Origin: CAISIP01 sp031396205
Lineage (GTDB): Bacteria > Pseudomonadota > Gammaproteobacteria > Burkholderiales > Burkholderiaceae_C
Assembly (NCBI GenBank): GCA_031396205.1
Contig: JANNKH010000082.1
Span: forward strand, 1 to 64,000
DNA: 64,000 nucleotides
Direction: 5' to 3'
The notes beneath the pieces are model-generated. The model worked only from the letters and a program-made list of their open reading frames with translations, was not told the origin of the DNA and did not search any database. Positions 8,398-15,538 of the stretch are shown piece after piece (position 1 is the first letter of the stretch; the number at the start of each line of letters is the position of its first letter). Position numbers and translations under genes: made by a program.

Positions 8398-9473
8398 AAC
8401 CACTTCGCCGCACCCTTTTGTCCGCCGCCGCTGCCGCAGCACTGGCCACGCTGGCACACCTTCCCGCCAGCGCGCAGCAGGTCATCAAGCTCACCGCCAC
8501 TGCCGGTCATCCACCGGTGTTCCTGTGGGTCAAGACCATGGACGACGTGTTCATCGGCGAGGTCGACAAGCGCCTGGTGGCGGGCGGCAACAAATACAAG
8601 ATCGAGTGGACCAAGGCCTGGGGCGGCACGCTGATCAAGCTGGGCAGCGAGTCCAAGGGTGTGGCCGACGGCATTGCCGACATCGGCCTGGTCAGCACCA
8701 TCTTCGAGGCGGCCAAGTTCCCGATGCAGAACGTGACCTACTACACGCCGTTTGGCAGCGACGACGTTGGCCTCATCAGCAAGACCATCTCGGACATGCA
8801 GACCAAGATCCCGGCCATGGCCGACGCCTGGAACAAGAACGGCCTGACCTACCTCAATGGCATGGCACTCGATTCGTACCATATCTGGACCAAGTTCCCG
8901 GTCACCAAGATCGAGGACCTGCAGGGCAAGAAACTCAGCGCGCCGGGCCCGGCAGCAAACTGGGTCAAGGGCACCGGCGCGGTCGCAGTCGCCGGTACGC
9001 TGAACAGCTATTACGAAGACATCAAGTCCGGCGTGTCGGATGGCGCAGTGGTGTTCGCCACCGGCGCCGGGGCAGCCAAGCTGCATGAGGTGGCGCCGTA
9101 TGTCACCAAGGTCAGTTTCGGCTCCCAGTTCTCGGGCGGCATCGCGGTCAACAAGTCGCGCTTCGAAAAGCTGCCCGCCGAAGTGCAAAAGGCGATGCAG
9201 GAGGCTGCCGACGAGTGGTCGGCGCAGTACGCGAAGATGCAGTCGGCAGCGGTCAACACGGCGTTGCAGAAAATGACGGACGCCGGCGCCAAGATCAGCG
9301 AACTCGCGCCAGCCGAGCGCAAGCGCTGGGCCGACGCGCTGGGTCCGGTGGCCCAGACCTGGAGCGCCGACGTGACGGCCAAGGGCGGTCCGGGCAAGGA
9401 CGTGCTCAAGATGTACACCGACGCACTCAAGCGCAGCGGCGCCCAGCTGCCGCGCGACTGGACTGCGAATTGA
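8394..9473 (+). CDS. dctP: TRAP transporter solute-binding protein (DctP type)
   Basis: Periplasmic solute receptor of 359 residues with an Ala-rich signal peptide (residues 1-26, cleavage near A-S-A-Q-Q). The mature part begins I-K-L-T-A-T-A-G-H and continues with a two-domain DctP fold; the W-T-K-F-P-V-T-K-I-E-D-L-Q-G-K-K segment is the conserved strand-helix ahead of the ligand-binding arginine region. It should deliver a carboxylate-type ligand to the DctQM membrane pair encoded next. The ATG at 8394 is preceded by GGAGA and overlaps the TetR stop codon; an in-frame ATG at 8382 would only add four residues. Confidence 0.9.
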   Translation: MKPLRRTLLSAAAAAALATLAHLPASAQQVIKLTATAGHPPVFLWVKTMDDVFIGEVDKRLVAGGNKYKIEWTKAWGGTLIKLGSESKGVADGIADIGLVSTIFEAAKFPMQNVTYYTPFGSDDVGLISKTISDMQTKIPAMADAWNKNGLTYLNGMALDSYHIWTKFPVTKIEDLQGKKLSAPGPAANWVKGTGAVAVAGTLNSYYEDIKSGVSDGAVVFATGAGAAKLHEVAPYVTKVSFGSQFSGGIAVNKSRFEKLPAEVQKAMQEAADEWSAQYAKMQSAAVNTALQKMTDAGAKISELAPAERKRWADALGPVAQTWSADVTAKGGPGKDVLKMYTDALKRSGAQLPRDWTAN

Positions 9474-10036
9474 GCACTCGCAGGCCGGTTGCCGAAGACA
9501 GCTATGGCACGCGCTTGCCGTGGCAGTTCCAGCGCCTGGGCAAGCTGCTCAATGCGCTGGGCACACTATGGATCATCGCGTTGATGATGCTGATCAACAC
9601 CGACGTGCTGGGGCGCAACCTGCTCAATGCGCCGGTGCGGGGCGTGACCGAACTGGTGGCCCTGTCGATCGTCGGCATCGTGTTCCTGCAACTGGCCGAT
9701 ACCCTGCATAGCGGGCGCTTTACCCGCGCCGATGTGCTGCTGGCGCGGCTGAAGGAAACACGGCCGGTGTTTGCCGCCCGACTGCAGGCGCTGTACCACG
9801 TGGTCGGCGCCGGTTTGATGGGTGTCATATTGTGGGCCGCCTGGCAGCCGCTGGTCGAGGCGATCCGAATCCGGCAGTATGTAGGCGCGATTGGTGACTT
9901 CACCGCGCCGGTCTGGCCGGTGCGGCTGATCATGCTGATCGGGTTGTGCGCGACGCTGATCACGTTCCTGCTGCTGGCCTGGATCGACCTGCGCCGGGCA
10001 GGCGCCATGCAGTCCGACCTGACAGGTCAGGCCTGA
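9470..10036 (+). CDS. dctQ: TRAP transporter small permease (DctQ)
   Basis: 188-residue membrane protein with four hydrophobic helices (about residues 25-45, 60-80, 100-122 and 145-168), the size and topology of DctQ. The family motif region N-T-D-V-L-G-R-N-L-L is present in the first loop. No ATG gives a complete first helix, so TTG at 9470 is taken as start; it overlaps the dctP stop (TTGA), typical of coupled translation. It works with DctM in sodium- or proton-coupled uptake of the DctP-bound solute. Its own stop overlaps the ATG of a repeat-derived mini-ORF that separates it from dctM. Confidence 0.88.
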   Translation: MSTRRPVAEDSYGTRLPWQFQRLGKLLNALGTLWIIALMMLINTDVLGRNLLNAPVRGVTELVALSIVGIVFLQLADTLHSGRFTRADVLLARLKETRPVFAARLQALYHVVGAGLMGVILWAAWQPLVEAIRIRQYVGAIGDFTAPVWPVRLIMLIGLCATLITFLLLAWIDLRRAGAMQSDLTGQA

Positions 10037-10098
10037 TGAGCGCCGCCGGGCCGTTCCCAAGGGCGAATTCCGTAATGCGCAGCGCGGAGGATGTCTGA
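10036..10098 (+). repeat. junction repeat copy: 20-codon mini-ORF between dctQ and dctM
   Basis: The 63 bases read ATG-AGC-GCC-GCC to TGA without interruption (peptide beginning M-S-A-A-G-P). The ATG overlaps the dctQ stop, and the TGA overlaps the dctM ATG, both in a TGATGAGC context. GGAGG at 10086-10090 is correctly spaced for dctM. The peptide aligns with those of the copies at 44878-45002 and 59742 (M-S-x-A, P-K/R-A-N-S, V-R/M-R-S). Probably a repeat unit inserted at a pre-existing TGATGAGC junction; translation is unproven. Confidence 0.7.
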
Positions 10099-11417
10099 TG
10101 AGCAACGCGGTCATCGCCAGCGGCTCGCTGGTCCTGATGCTGCTGCTGATCTGGGGCGGCCTGCATGTGGCGGTGGTGCTGGGACTGGTGTCGTTCGTCG
10201 GCGTGTGGCTGATCCGGGACGATGTGTCGGTCGCGGCCAACCTGCTGGCGGCGGCGGCCAGCGATGCCATCAACAGCCATATCTTCGGCGTCGTGCCGCT
10301 GTTCGTGCTGACCGGCTTCCTGGTCGCCAAGGCCGATGTCGGCAAGGACGCCTTCGAGGTTGCCAACCAGATTTTCCGGCGCCTGCTCGGTGGCCTGGGC
10401 ATTGCCACCGTGGCGGCCAATGCAGTGTTTGCCGCCATCACCGGCATATCGATCGCGTCGGCCGCGGTGTTCACCCGGGTCGCGGTGCCGCAGATGCTGC
10501 GCTTTGGCTACCGCGGCGGTTTTGCCACCGGCGTGGTGGCCGGCTCGTCCGTGCTGGGCATGCTGATTCCGCCCAGCCTGCTGATGATCCTGTATGGCTT
10601 CTTGTCGGGACAGTCGGTGGGCGACATGTTCACCGCCGGTATCGTCCCCGGCCTGCTGCTGGCCTGCGCATATTGCATCGGCATCGTGCTGATGGCCTAC
10701 CTGTGGCCTGCCATGGTGTTTGAAAACGGCGTACCGATCCCGGTCCAGGACCAGGACCTGATGGGCACGCTCGAGTTGCTGCAGAAACTGCTGCCCAGCG
10801 TCGTCATGATCGTTGCGGTACTGGGTGGCCTGTACGCCGGTTTCTTCACCGCCACCGAAGCCGGCGCAGTGGGAGCGGGGCTGGCGCTGGTGATCGGCCT
10901 GCTCAAGCGCAAGCTTGACGGCCCGGGATTTTGGAGCGTACTCACCGAGACCGGCCATGTGACAGTGGCGGTCAGTTTCCTGATCATCTGCGCCAGCATC
11001 TACACCCGCATGCTGGCCATGTCGGGCATGCCGCAATTCCTGGTCGAGACCATGGCGCAGGCGGGCCTGGGACGCACCGCCTTCCTGTTGCTGTACGTGG
11101 GCATCATCATCGCGCTGGGCACCATCATCGACTCCTCGTCGATCATGCTGATCGTGCTGCCATTGATGCTGCCGATCGCCGAGCAGTTCGGCATGAACCT
11201 GGTGTGGTTCGGCGTTGTGACGGTAGTCGCCGTCGAGATCGGACTGCTGACGCCGCCGTTCGGCCTGTCGGTGTTCGTCATCAAGAGCACCCTGTCCGAG
11301 CCCGGCATCTCGCTGGGCGACATCTTTCGAGGCACCATGCCGTTCACGCTGATCATGCTGGTCGTGCTCGGCCTGTTGATGGTGTTTCCGCAGATCAGCC
11401 TGGTATTGCTCAAATGA
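10098..11417 (+). CDS. dctM: TRAP transporter large permease (DctM)
   Basis: 439-residue polytopic membrane protein, the usual DctM size, with about 12 helices. Family segments include the G-A-A-V-F-T-R-V type loop (A-S-A-A-V-F-T-R-V-A-V-P-Q-M), S-S-V-L-G-M-L-I-P-P-S-L-L-M-I-L-Y-G, and L-T-P-P-F-G-L-S-V-F-V in the second half. It forms the translocation channel with DctQ. The ATG at 10098 has GGAGG seven bases upstream, contributed by the junction repeat. Together with dctP and dctQ the transporter is complete. Confidence 0.93.
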   Translation: MSNAVIASGSLVLMLLLIWGGLHVAVVLGLVSFVGVWLIRDDVSVAANLLAAAASDAINSHIFGVVPLFVLTGFLVAKADVGKDAFEVANQIFRRLLGGLGIATVAANAVFAAITGISIASAAVFTRVAVPQMLRFGYRGGFATGVVAGSSVLGMLIPPSLLMILYGFLSGQSVGDMFTAGIVPGLLLACAYCIGIVLMAYLWPAMVFENGVPIPVQDQDLMGTLELLQKLLPSVVMIVAVLGGLYAGFFTATEAGAVGAGLALVIGLLKRKLDGPGFWSVLTETGHVTVAVSFLIICASIYTRMLAMSGMPQFLVETMAQAGLGRTAFLLLYVGIIIALGTIIDSSSIMLIVLPLMLPIAEQFGMNLVWFGVVTVVAVEIGLLTPPFGLSVFVIKSTLSEPGISLGDIFRGTMPFTLIMLVVLGLLMVFPQISLVLLK

Positions 11418-11473
11418 ACGCAGCGGCCCGCTCCCTCGGCGAACACCAGCGCGCGCCATGGCCGGGAGCCTGA
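11414..11473 (+). other. possible 19-codon mini-ORF at dctM/lactonase junction
   Basis: An ATG overlapping the dctM stop (ATGA at 11414-11417) opens a 19-codon frame (M-N-A-A-A-R-S) ending TGA at 11471-11473, three bases before the next gene. GGGAG inside it serves as ribosome-binding site for that gene. It occupies the same position as the repeat copies at 10036 and 59742, but sequence similarity is weak. It could be a degenerate copy or chance. Confidence 0.3.
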
Positions 11474-11476
11474 ACC

Positions 11477-12544
11477 ATGCCAACCACTTCGTCCACCCCC
11501 AACCCACTAACCGGATTTACGGTGGATCGCGCTGCGATACGCACCATCGGGCACGACCTGCAGCGACCGGAATGCATCCTGGCCGAACCCGACGGCAGCC
11601 TGTGGGCGGCCGATGCGCGTGGCGGCGTCACGCACATCGCCGGTGACGGTACCCAGCGCTTCATCGGGCAACGCGCCAACGACCGGTTCTCGCAGGCCGC
11701 GGTCGATACCTCTGACGCTTTCGAGGCCAAGTTCACCCAGGGCACCTTGCCCAACGGTCTGGCGTTCGCCGCCAACGGTGACATCCTGATCTCCAACTTC
11801 GGCACCGACCTGCTGGAGCTGATGACGCGTGACGGCCACACCCGAACCCTGTTCGACCGGATCGAGGGCCAGGCGATCGGCAAGGTCAATTTCGTGCTGC
11901 GCGATTCAAAGAACCGCATCTGGATCACAGTGTCGACGCGCGTCAACCCATGGACCAAGGCTGCGGCCAGCCGGGTGTGCGACGGGTATATCGCGGTGGT
12001 TGAACCGGGCAAGGATATTCGGGTCGTCGCGGACGGTTTTTACTTCACCAACGAGATCCGGTTCGATGCACGCGAGCAGTGGCTGTATGTCGTCGAGACC
12101 ACCGGCCCCTGGATCACGCGCATGCGGCTGGACGAGTTGGCTCCCGATGGCGTTCAGCTGAAGGACCGCGCGGTATTCGGCCCGGCCAAGCTCGGCGGGC
12201 CGCCGGACGGCATTGCGTTCGACGCCTTTGGCAATCTGTGGTGCACGCTGGTCATGGTCGACCAGTTGATCGCGTTGACGCCGCAAGGTGACACCCTGGT
12301 GCTGCTTGACGACGGCGACCAGGATGCCAGCCGCAACCTGATCGAGAAGATGGCTGCCGGCACCGCAACGCCCGACGACATGGCGCGCGCGCGCGGAACC
12401 GTCGCGCCCTGGATGGCCAGCATCACGTTCGGTGGCCCGGATCTGCGCACCGTCTACCTCGGCAGCCTTTTGGGCACCACCATTCCGTATTTCCGCTCTC
12501 CGGTGGCCGGCCTGCCGATGGTGCACTGGAACCAGGAACTTTGA
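11477..12544 (+). CDS. SMP-30/gluconolactonase family protein
   Basis: 355-residue six-bladed beta-propeller of the SMP-30/lactonase family. Metal-ligand motifs are visible: the glutamate in R-P-E-C-I-L near residue 34, the asparagine in F-T-N-E-I-R-F-D near residue 190, and the aspartate in P-P-D-G-I-A-F-D near residue 240. No signal peptide, so probably cytoplasmic. The family hydrolyses lactones. Next to a TRAP transporter, a cyclase-family hydrolase and fumarylacetoacetase, it may open a lactone intermediate; the substrate is inferred only. GGGAG sits about eight bases before the ATG. Confidence 0.85.
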   Translation: MPTTSSTPNPLTGFTVDRAAIRTIGHDLQRPECILAEPDGSLWAADARGGVTHIAGDGTQRFIGQRANDRFSQAAVDTSDAFEAKFTQGTLPNGLAFAANGDILISNFGTDLLELMTRDGHTRTLFDRIEGQAIGKVNFVLRDSKNRIWITVSTRVNPWTKAAASRVCDGYIAVVEPGKDIRVVADGFYFTNEIRFDAREQWLYVVETTGPWITRMRLDELAPDGVQLKDRAVFGPAKLGGPPDGIAFDAFGNLWCTLVMVDQLIALTPQGDTLVLLDDGDQDASRNLIEKMAAGTATPDDMARARGTVAPWMASITFGGPDLRTVYLGSLLGTTIPYFRSPVAGLPMVHWNQEL

Positions 12545-12688
12545 CGCCATGGGACGCATCCGCGGCAGCACGGGTTCCTCAAGCGCTGGAACGACACGCT
12601 GGCCACATCGCTGGAACCGCACCCGTTGGCGATCGCGCAACAACACCTGGCGCCGCACGGCTGGACACCCGGCAATCACCAATCTTGA
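12545..12688 (+). pseudogene. unassigned in-frame coding-like remnant after the lactonase stop
   Basis: Directly after the lactonase TGA, the same frame stays open for 47 codons with G/C-rich third positions and protein-like content (F-L-K-R-W-N-D-T-L-A, S-L-E-P-H-P-L-A-I-A, H-L-A-P-H-G-W), ending TGA at 12686-12688. No start codon is evident. It could be the tail of a lost gene, or the former C-terminus of the lactonase cut off by a new stop codon. I do not recognise the peptide. Confidence 0.35.
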
Positions 12689-12709
12689 CCCTGACAGGAG
12701 ATAAACACC

Positions 12710-13516
12710 ATGCCCCGTACATTCGTCGACCTCTCGATCTTCCTGGAAAACGACGTGCTCAGCGACCCACCGGCGTTCGCACCCAAGATCGAATACTTCA
12801 CGCACGAGAACACCTTTGCACAGATCGAGCCATTCTTTCCCGGCCTGAAAAAAGAGGACCTGCCCGATGGCGAAGGCTGGGCGGTGGAGACGGTCAGCCT
12901 GTCGACCCACAACGGCACCCACCTGGATGCCCCTTACCACTTCCACAGCACGATGAACAAGGCGCTGGGCAAGCCGGAAAAATCGATCGCGATCCACGAG
13001 GTGCCACTGGAATGGTGCTTCCAGCCCGGCGTCAAACTGGACTTCAGCCAGCTGCCCGACGGCTACGTCGTGACCGCCGCCGACGTAAAGAAGGAACTCG
13101 CACGCATTGGCCACACCCTGTCTGCGCTGGAGATCGTCGTGGTCAATACCCGCGCCGGCAAGCGCTATGGCCAGCCGGACTATGTCGCCTCGGGTTGCGG
13201 CATGGGTTATGAGGCCACCATGTATTTGCTCGAACGTGGCATCCGGCTGACCGGCACCGACGCCTGGAGCTGGGACGCGCCGTTCGTGCACACCGCGCAG
13301 AAATACGGCGCCAGCCACGACGCCTCGCTGATCTGGGAAGGCCACAAGGCCGGTCGCGACATCGGCTACTGCCACCTGGAGAAGCTGCACAACCTGGAGG
13401 TGTTGCCGCCGACCGGTTTCTTCATCTCCTGTTTCCCGCACAAGATCCGCGGTGCCTCGGCCGGCTGGACCCGCGCGGTGGCGATCTTCGACGAACGGCT
13501 GACCGCTGCAGCCTGA
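12710..13516 (+). CDS. cyclase-family hydrolase (KynB-like fold)
   Basis: 268-residue member of the cyclase/kynurenine-formamidase superfamily. The signature H-N-G-T-H-L-D-A-P-Y-H-F-H near residues 65-77 supplies the metal-binding histidines and aspartate. A second conserved region is the S-G-C-G-M-G-Y-E stretch near residue 163. A good AGGAG lies before the ATG at 12710. Members include kynurenine formamidase, isatin hydrolase and related ring-opening amidases or lactonases, and this protein is not close enough to call KynB. It sits directly before fumarylacetoacetase in the TRAP operon, so it probably acts on an intermediate of the same pathway. Confidence 0.85.
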   Translation: MPRTFVDLSIFLENDVLSDPPAFAPKIEYFTHENTFAQIEPFFPGLKKEDLPDGEGWAVETVSLSTHNGTHLDAPYHFHSTMNKALGKPEKSIAIHEVPLEWCFQPGVKLDFSQLPDGYVVTAADVKKELARIGHTLSALEIVVVNTRAGKRYGQPDYVASGCGMGYEATMYLLERGIRLTGTDAWSWDAPFVHTAQKYGASHDASLIWEGHKAGRDIGYCHLEKLHNLEVLPPTGFFISCFPHKIRGASAGWTRAVAIFDERLTAAA

Positions 13517-13534
13517 ACCGGGCCCGACACCCGC

Positions 13535-14875
13535 ATGCAGCAACGTAACCATACCCACAACCCCGGCGCGGCAAGCTGGCTGGCCTCGGCCAACATGCCC
13601 GGTTGTGATTTTCCGATTCAGAACCTGCCGTTTGCGGTCTTGCGGCGCGCTGGCAGTGACGAGAAATTCCGTGGTGGCGTGGCCATTGGCGACCAGGTGG
13701 TCGACCTGGCCGCATTGGCCGCCAGCGCGGGCCTGGGCGGGCTGGCACAGCAGGCCGTACAGATGTGCGCGCGCGACGCGCTGAACGATTTCCTGGCGCT
13801 GGGGCCAACGGCCTGGCAGGCGCTGCGCCATGCGCTGTTTGCCTTGCTCGACCAAGACGCCACCCCCGACATGGAGAGCATCGCGCGTAGCTGCCTGGTG
13901 CCACAGGACACCGTGGAATTTTCGTTGCCCAACCGCATCGGCGACTACACCGATTTCTATACCTCGCTGGACCATGCGCGCAATGTCGGCAAGCTGATCC
14001 GGCCTGATGACCCGGTGTCGCCGAACTTTCGCTGGATGCCGATCGCCTACCACGGGCGGGCGTCGAGCATCGGCGTCAGCGGCCAGCAGTTTCATCGCCC
14101 GATGGGACAGGCGATGCCAGCGGGCGCCACGGCCCCGGTCTACGGCGCGTGCGCGCGGCTCGACTACGAGCTCGAGTTGGGTGTGCATATCGGCGTCGGC
14201 AATGCGCAGGGCACGCCGATCCCATTGGCCGATGCCGAATCCCATGTCTTCGGTATCTGCATGCTCAACGACTGGTCGGCGCGCGATATCCAGTTCTGGG
14301 AGATGAACCCGCTGGGCCCCTTTCTGGGCAAGAACTTCGCGACCACCATCTCGCCGTGGATCGTCACCATGGAGGCGCTCGTTCCGTACCGACAGGCCTT
14401 GTCCCGGCCCGACGGTGATCCGCAGCCGCTGGCCTACCTCGCGGACGACGGCAACCGGCAAATGGGCGCCATCGACATCCAGCTCGACGTCTGGCTGCAG
14501 ACCACTGCACGCGCGGACCGGGGCGACCAGCCGGTACGCTTGAGCCGCACCAGCTTCAAGCACCAGTACTGGAGCGTGGCGCAGATGGTGGCGCACCACA
14601 CCGTGGGCGGCTGCAACCTGGCGCCCGGTGACCTGCTGGGCAGTGGCACCATCTCGGGTCCGGGTCCCGAACAGGCCGGCGCGATGATCGAACTGAGCAA
14701 GGGTGGCAGCGAGCCGATTGCGCTGCGTGGCGGCACGGGCGAACCCGAAGAACGGCGCTTTCTGCACGACGGCGACAGCGTGATCTACAGGGGTTGGTGC
14801 GAGGCGCCCGGAGCGGTACGGATCGGATTCGGCGAATGCCGGGGCACGGTGTTGCCGGCACCCGCAGCGCAATAG
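13535..14875 (+). CDS. fahA: fumarylacetoacetase
   Basis: 446-residue full-length fumarylacetoacetase, with the N-terminal SH3-like domain (about residues 30-130) and the C-terminal FAH domain. Metal and catalytic residues can be seen: D in I-G-D-Y-T-D-F-Y, H in L-D-H-A-R-N-V-G, E-x-E in D-Y-E-L-E-L-G, and D in N-D-W-S-A-R-D-I-Q. The enzyme hydrolyses fumarylacetoacetate to fumarate and acetoacetate. Homogentisate dioxygenase and maleylacetoacetate isomerase are absent here, so the local pathway may use another acylpyruvate. Acetoacetyl-CoA synthetase, encoded divergently at the head of this locus, would activate the acetoacetate. No strong ribosome-binding site precedes the ATG, 18 bases after the cyclase gene. 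Confidence 0.92.
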   Translation: MQQRNHTHNPGAASWLASANMPGCDFPIQNLPFAVLRRAGSDEKFRGGVAIGDQVVDLAALAASAGLGGLAQQAVQMCARDALNDFLALGPTAWQALRHALFALLDQDATPDMESIARSCLVPQDTVEFSLPNRIGDYTDFYTSLDHARNVGKLIRPDDPVSPNFRWMPIAYHGRASSIGVSGQQFHRPMGQAMPAGATAPVYGACARLDYELELGVHIGVGNAQGTPIPLADAESHVFGICMLNDWSARDIQFWEMNPLGPFLGKNFATTISPWIVTMEALVPYRQALSRPDGDPQPLAYLADDGNRQMGAIDIQLDVWLQTTARADRGDQPVRLSRTSFKHQYWSVAQMVAHHTVGGCNLAPGDLLGSGTISGPGPEQAGAMIELSKGGSEPIALRGGTGEPEERRFLHDGDSVIYRGWCEAPGAVRIGFGECRGTVLPAPAAQ

Positions 14876-14886
14876 GCGGTAGGACC

Positions 14887-15375
14887 ATGCCGTTGCCGAC
14901 CCCCGAACTCGCATTCATCGCCGACCTGACGGTGCAGGTCGCCCCGCCGATCGAGGCCGGCATGGTCAGCGGCCTGAACAGCCGCGGCCGGCGCCGCATC
15001 GTCCCGATCACCGGCGGCAGCATGACAGGTCCGCGCCTGCAGGGGCGGGTGCTGCCCGGCGGCGCCGATTTCCAGATCGTGGTGTCCGACACCTGTGCCG
15101 AGCTGGACGCGCGCTACCTGATCGCGCTCGAGGGCCCGGAGCATGCAGGCCAGCATATCTTCGTGCAAAACCGCGCGCTGCGCCGCGGCAGTACAGCCGA
15201 CATCGCGCGACTGGTTCGCGGCGAGGCGGTCGACCCGCAGGCGATCTATTTCCGCTGCGTGCCAACCTTCGAGGTGTCTGACGAGCGGTTGCGCTGGTTG
15301 ACCGAGAGTGTTTTTGTCGGTACCGGCGCGCGGTATCCAGACCGGGTGGAGATGCGGTTTTTTCTGCTGCACTGA
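14887..15375 (+). CDS. DUF3237 domain protein
   Basis: 162-residue protein matching the DUF3237 pattern: L-x-F-I-A-D-L-T-V-Q-V near the start, G-R-R-R-I-V-P-I-T-G-G-S-M-T-G-P-R-L-Q-G-R-V-L-P type strand-turn-strand at residues 35-60, A-R-Y-L-I-A-L-E-G, and a final V-F-V-G-T-G-A-R strand. The family is a small all-beta fold without known catalytic activity. It is 11 bases after fahA and last in the operon. The ATG at 14887 follows AGGA. A function tied to the same catabolic pathway is inferred. Confidence 0.8.
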   Translation: MPLPTPELAFIADLTVQVAPPIEAGMVSGLNSRGRRRIVPITGGSMTGPRLQGRVLPGGADFQIVVSDTCAELDARYLIALEGPEHAGQHIFVQNRALRRGSTADIARLVRGEAVDPQAIYFRCVPTFEVSDERLRWLTESVFVGTGARYPDRVEMRFFLLH

Positions 15376-15398
15376 GGCGTTGAAGCGCTTGGCAGCGT

Positions 15399-15414
15399 AG
15401 TGGCCAGCGCCACT
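15399..15414. terminator. hairpin after the TRAP operon
   Basis: AGTGGC at 15399-15404 pairs with GCCACT at 15409-15414 across a four-base loop, 24 bases after the last stop codon. There is no run of T, so it could be Rho-dependent or merely an mRNA-stabilising hairpin. The rest of 15376-15538 shows no gene. Confidence 0.3.
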
Positions 15415-15538
15415 GGCTCCAGGCTGCCGGGAAATTGCGCGCCACTGGCGTCGCGTTGTCGAACTTCGATCCGCGCTGGCAAGGACATGGTGGCTGCGGG
15501 GCCGTCTGGACGGGGTCACCTGGCTGGCAATCGGCCTG

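Noticed and set aside
12710..13516. Assignment of the cyclase-family gene as kynurenine formamidase KynB
   Set aside because: Only the superfamily signature is visible; tryptophan-pathway neighbours (kynurenine or tryptophan dioxygenase genes) are absent and the protein is longer than usual KynB.
11906..14914. 1002-codon open frame on the minus strand opposite lactonase, cyclase and fumarylacetoacetase genes
   Set aside because: It runs across three well-recognised genes of the other strand and has no domain or start-site support; a GC-bias shadow.
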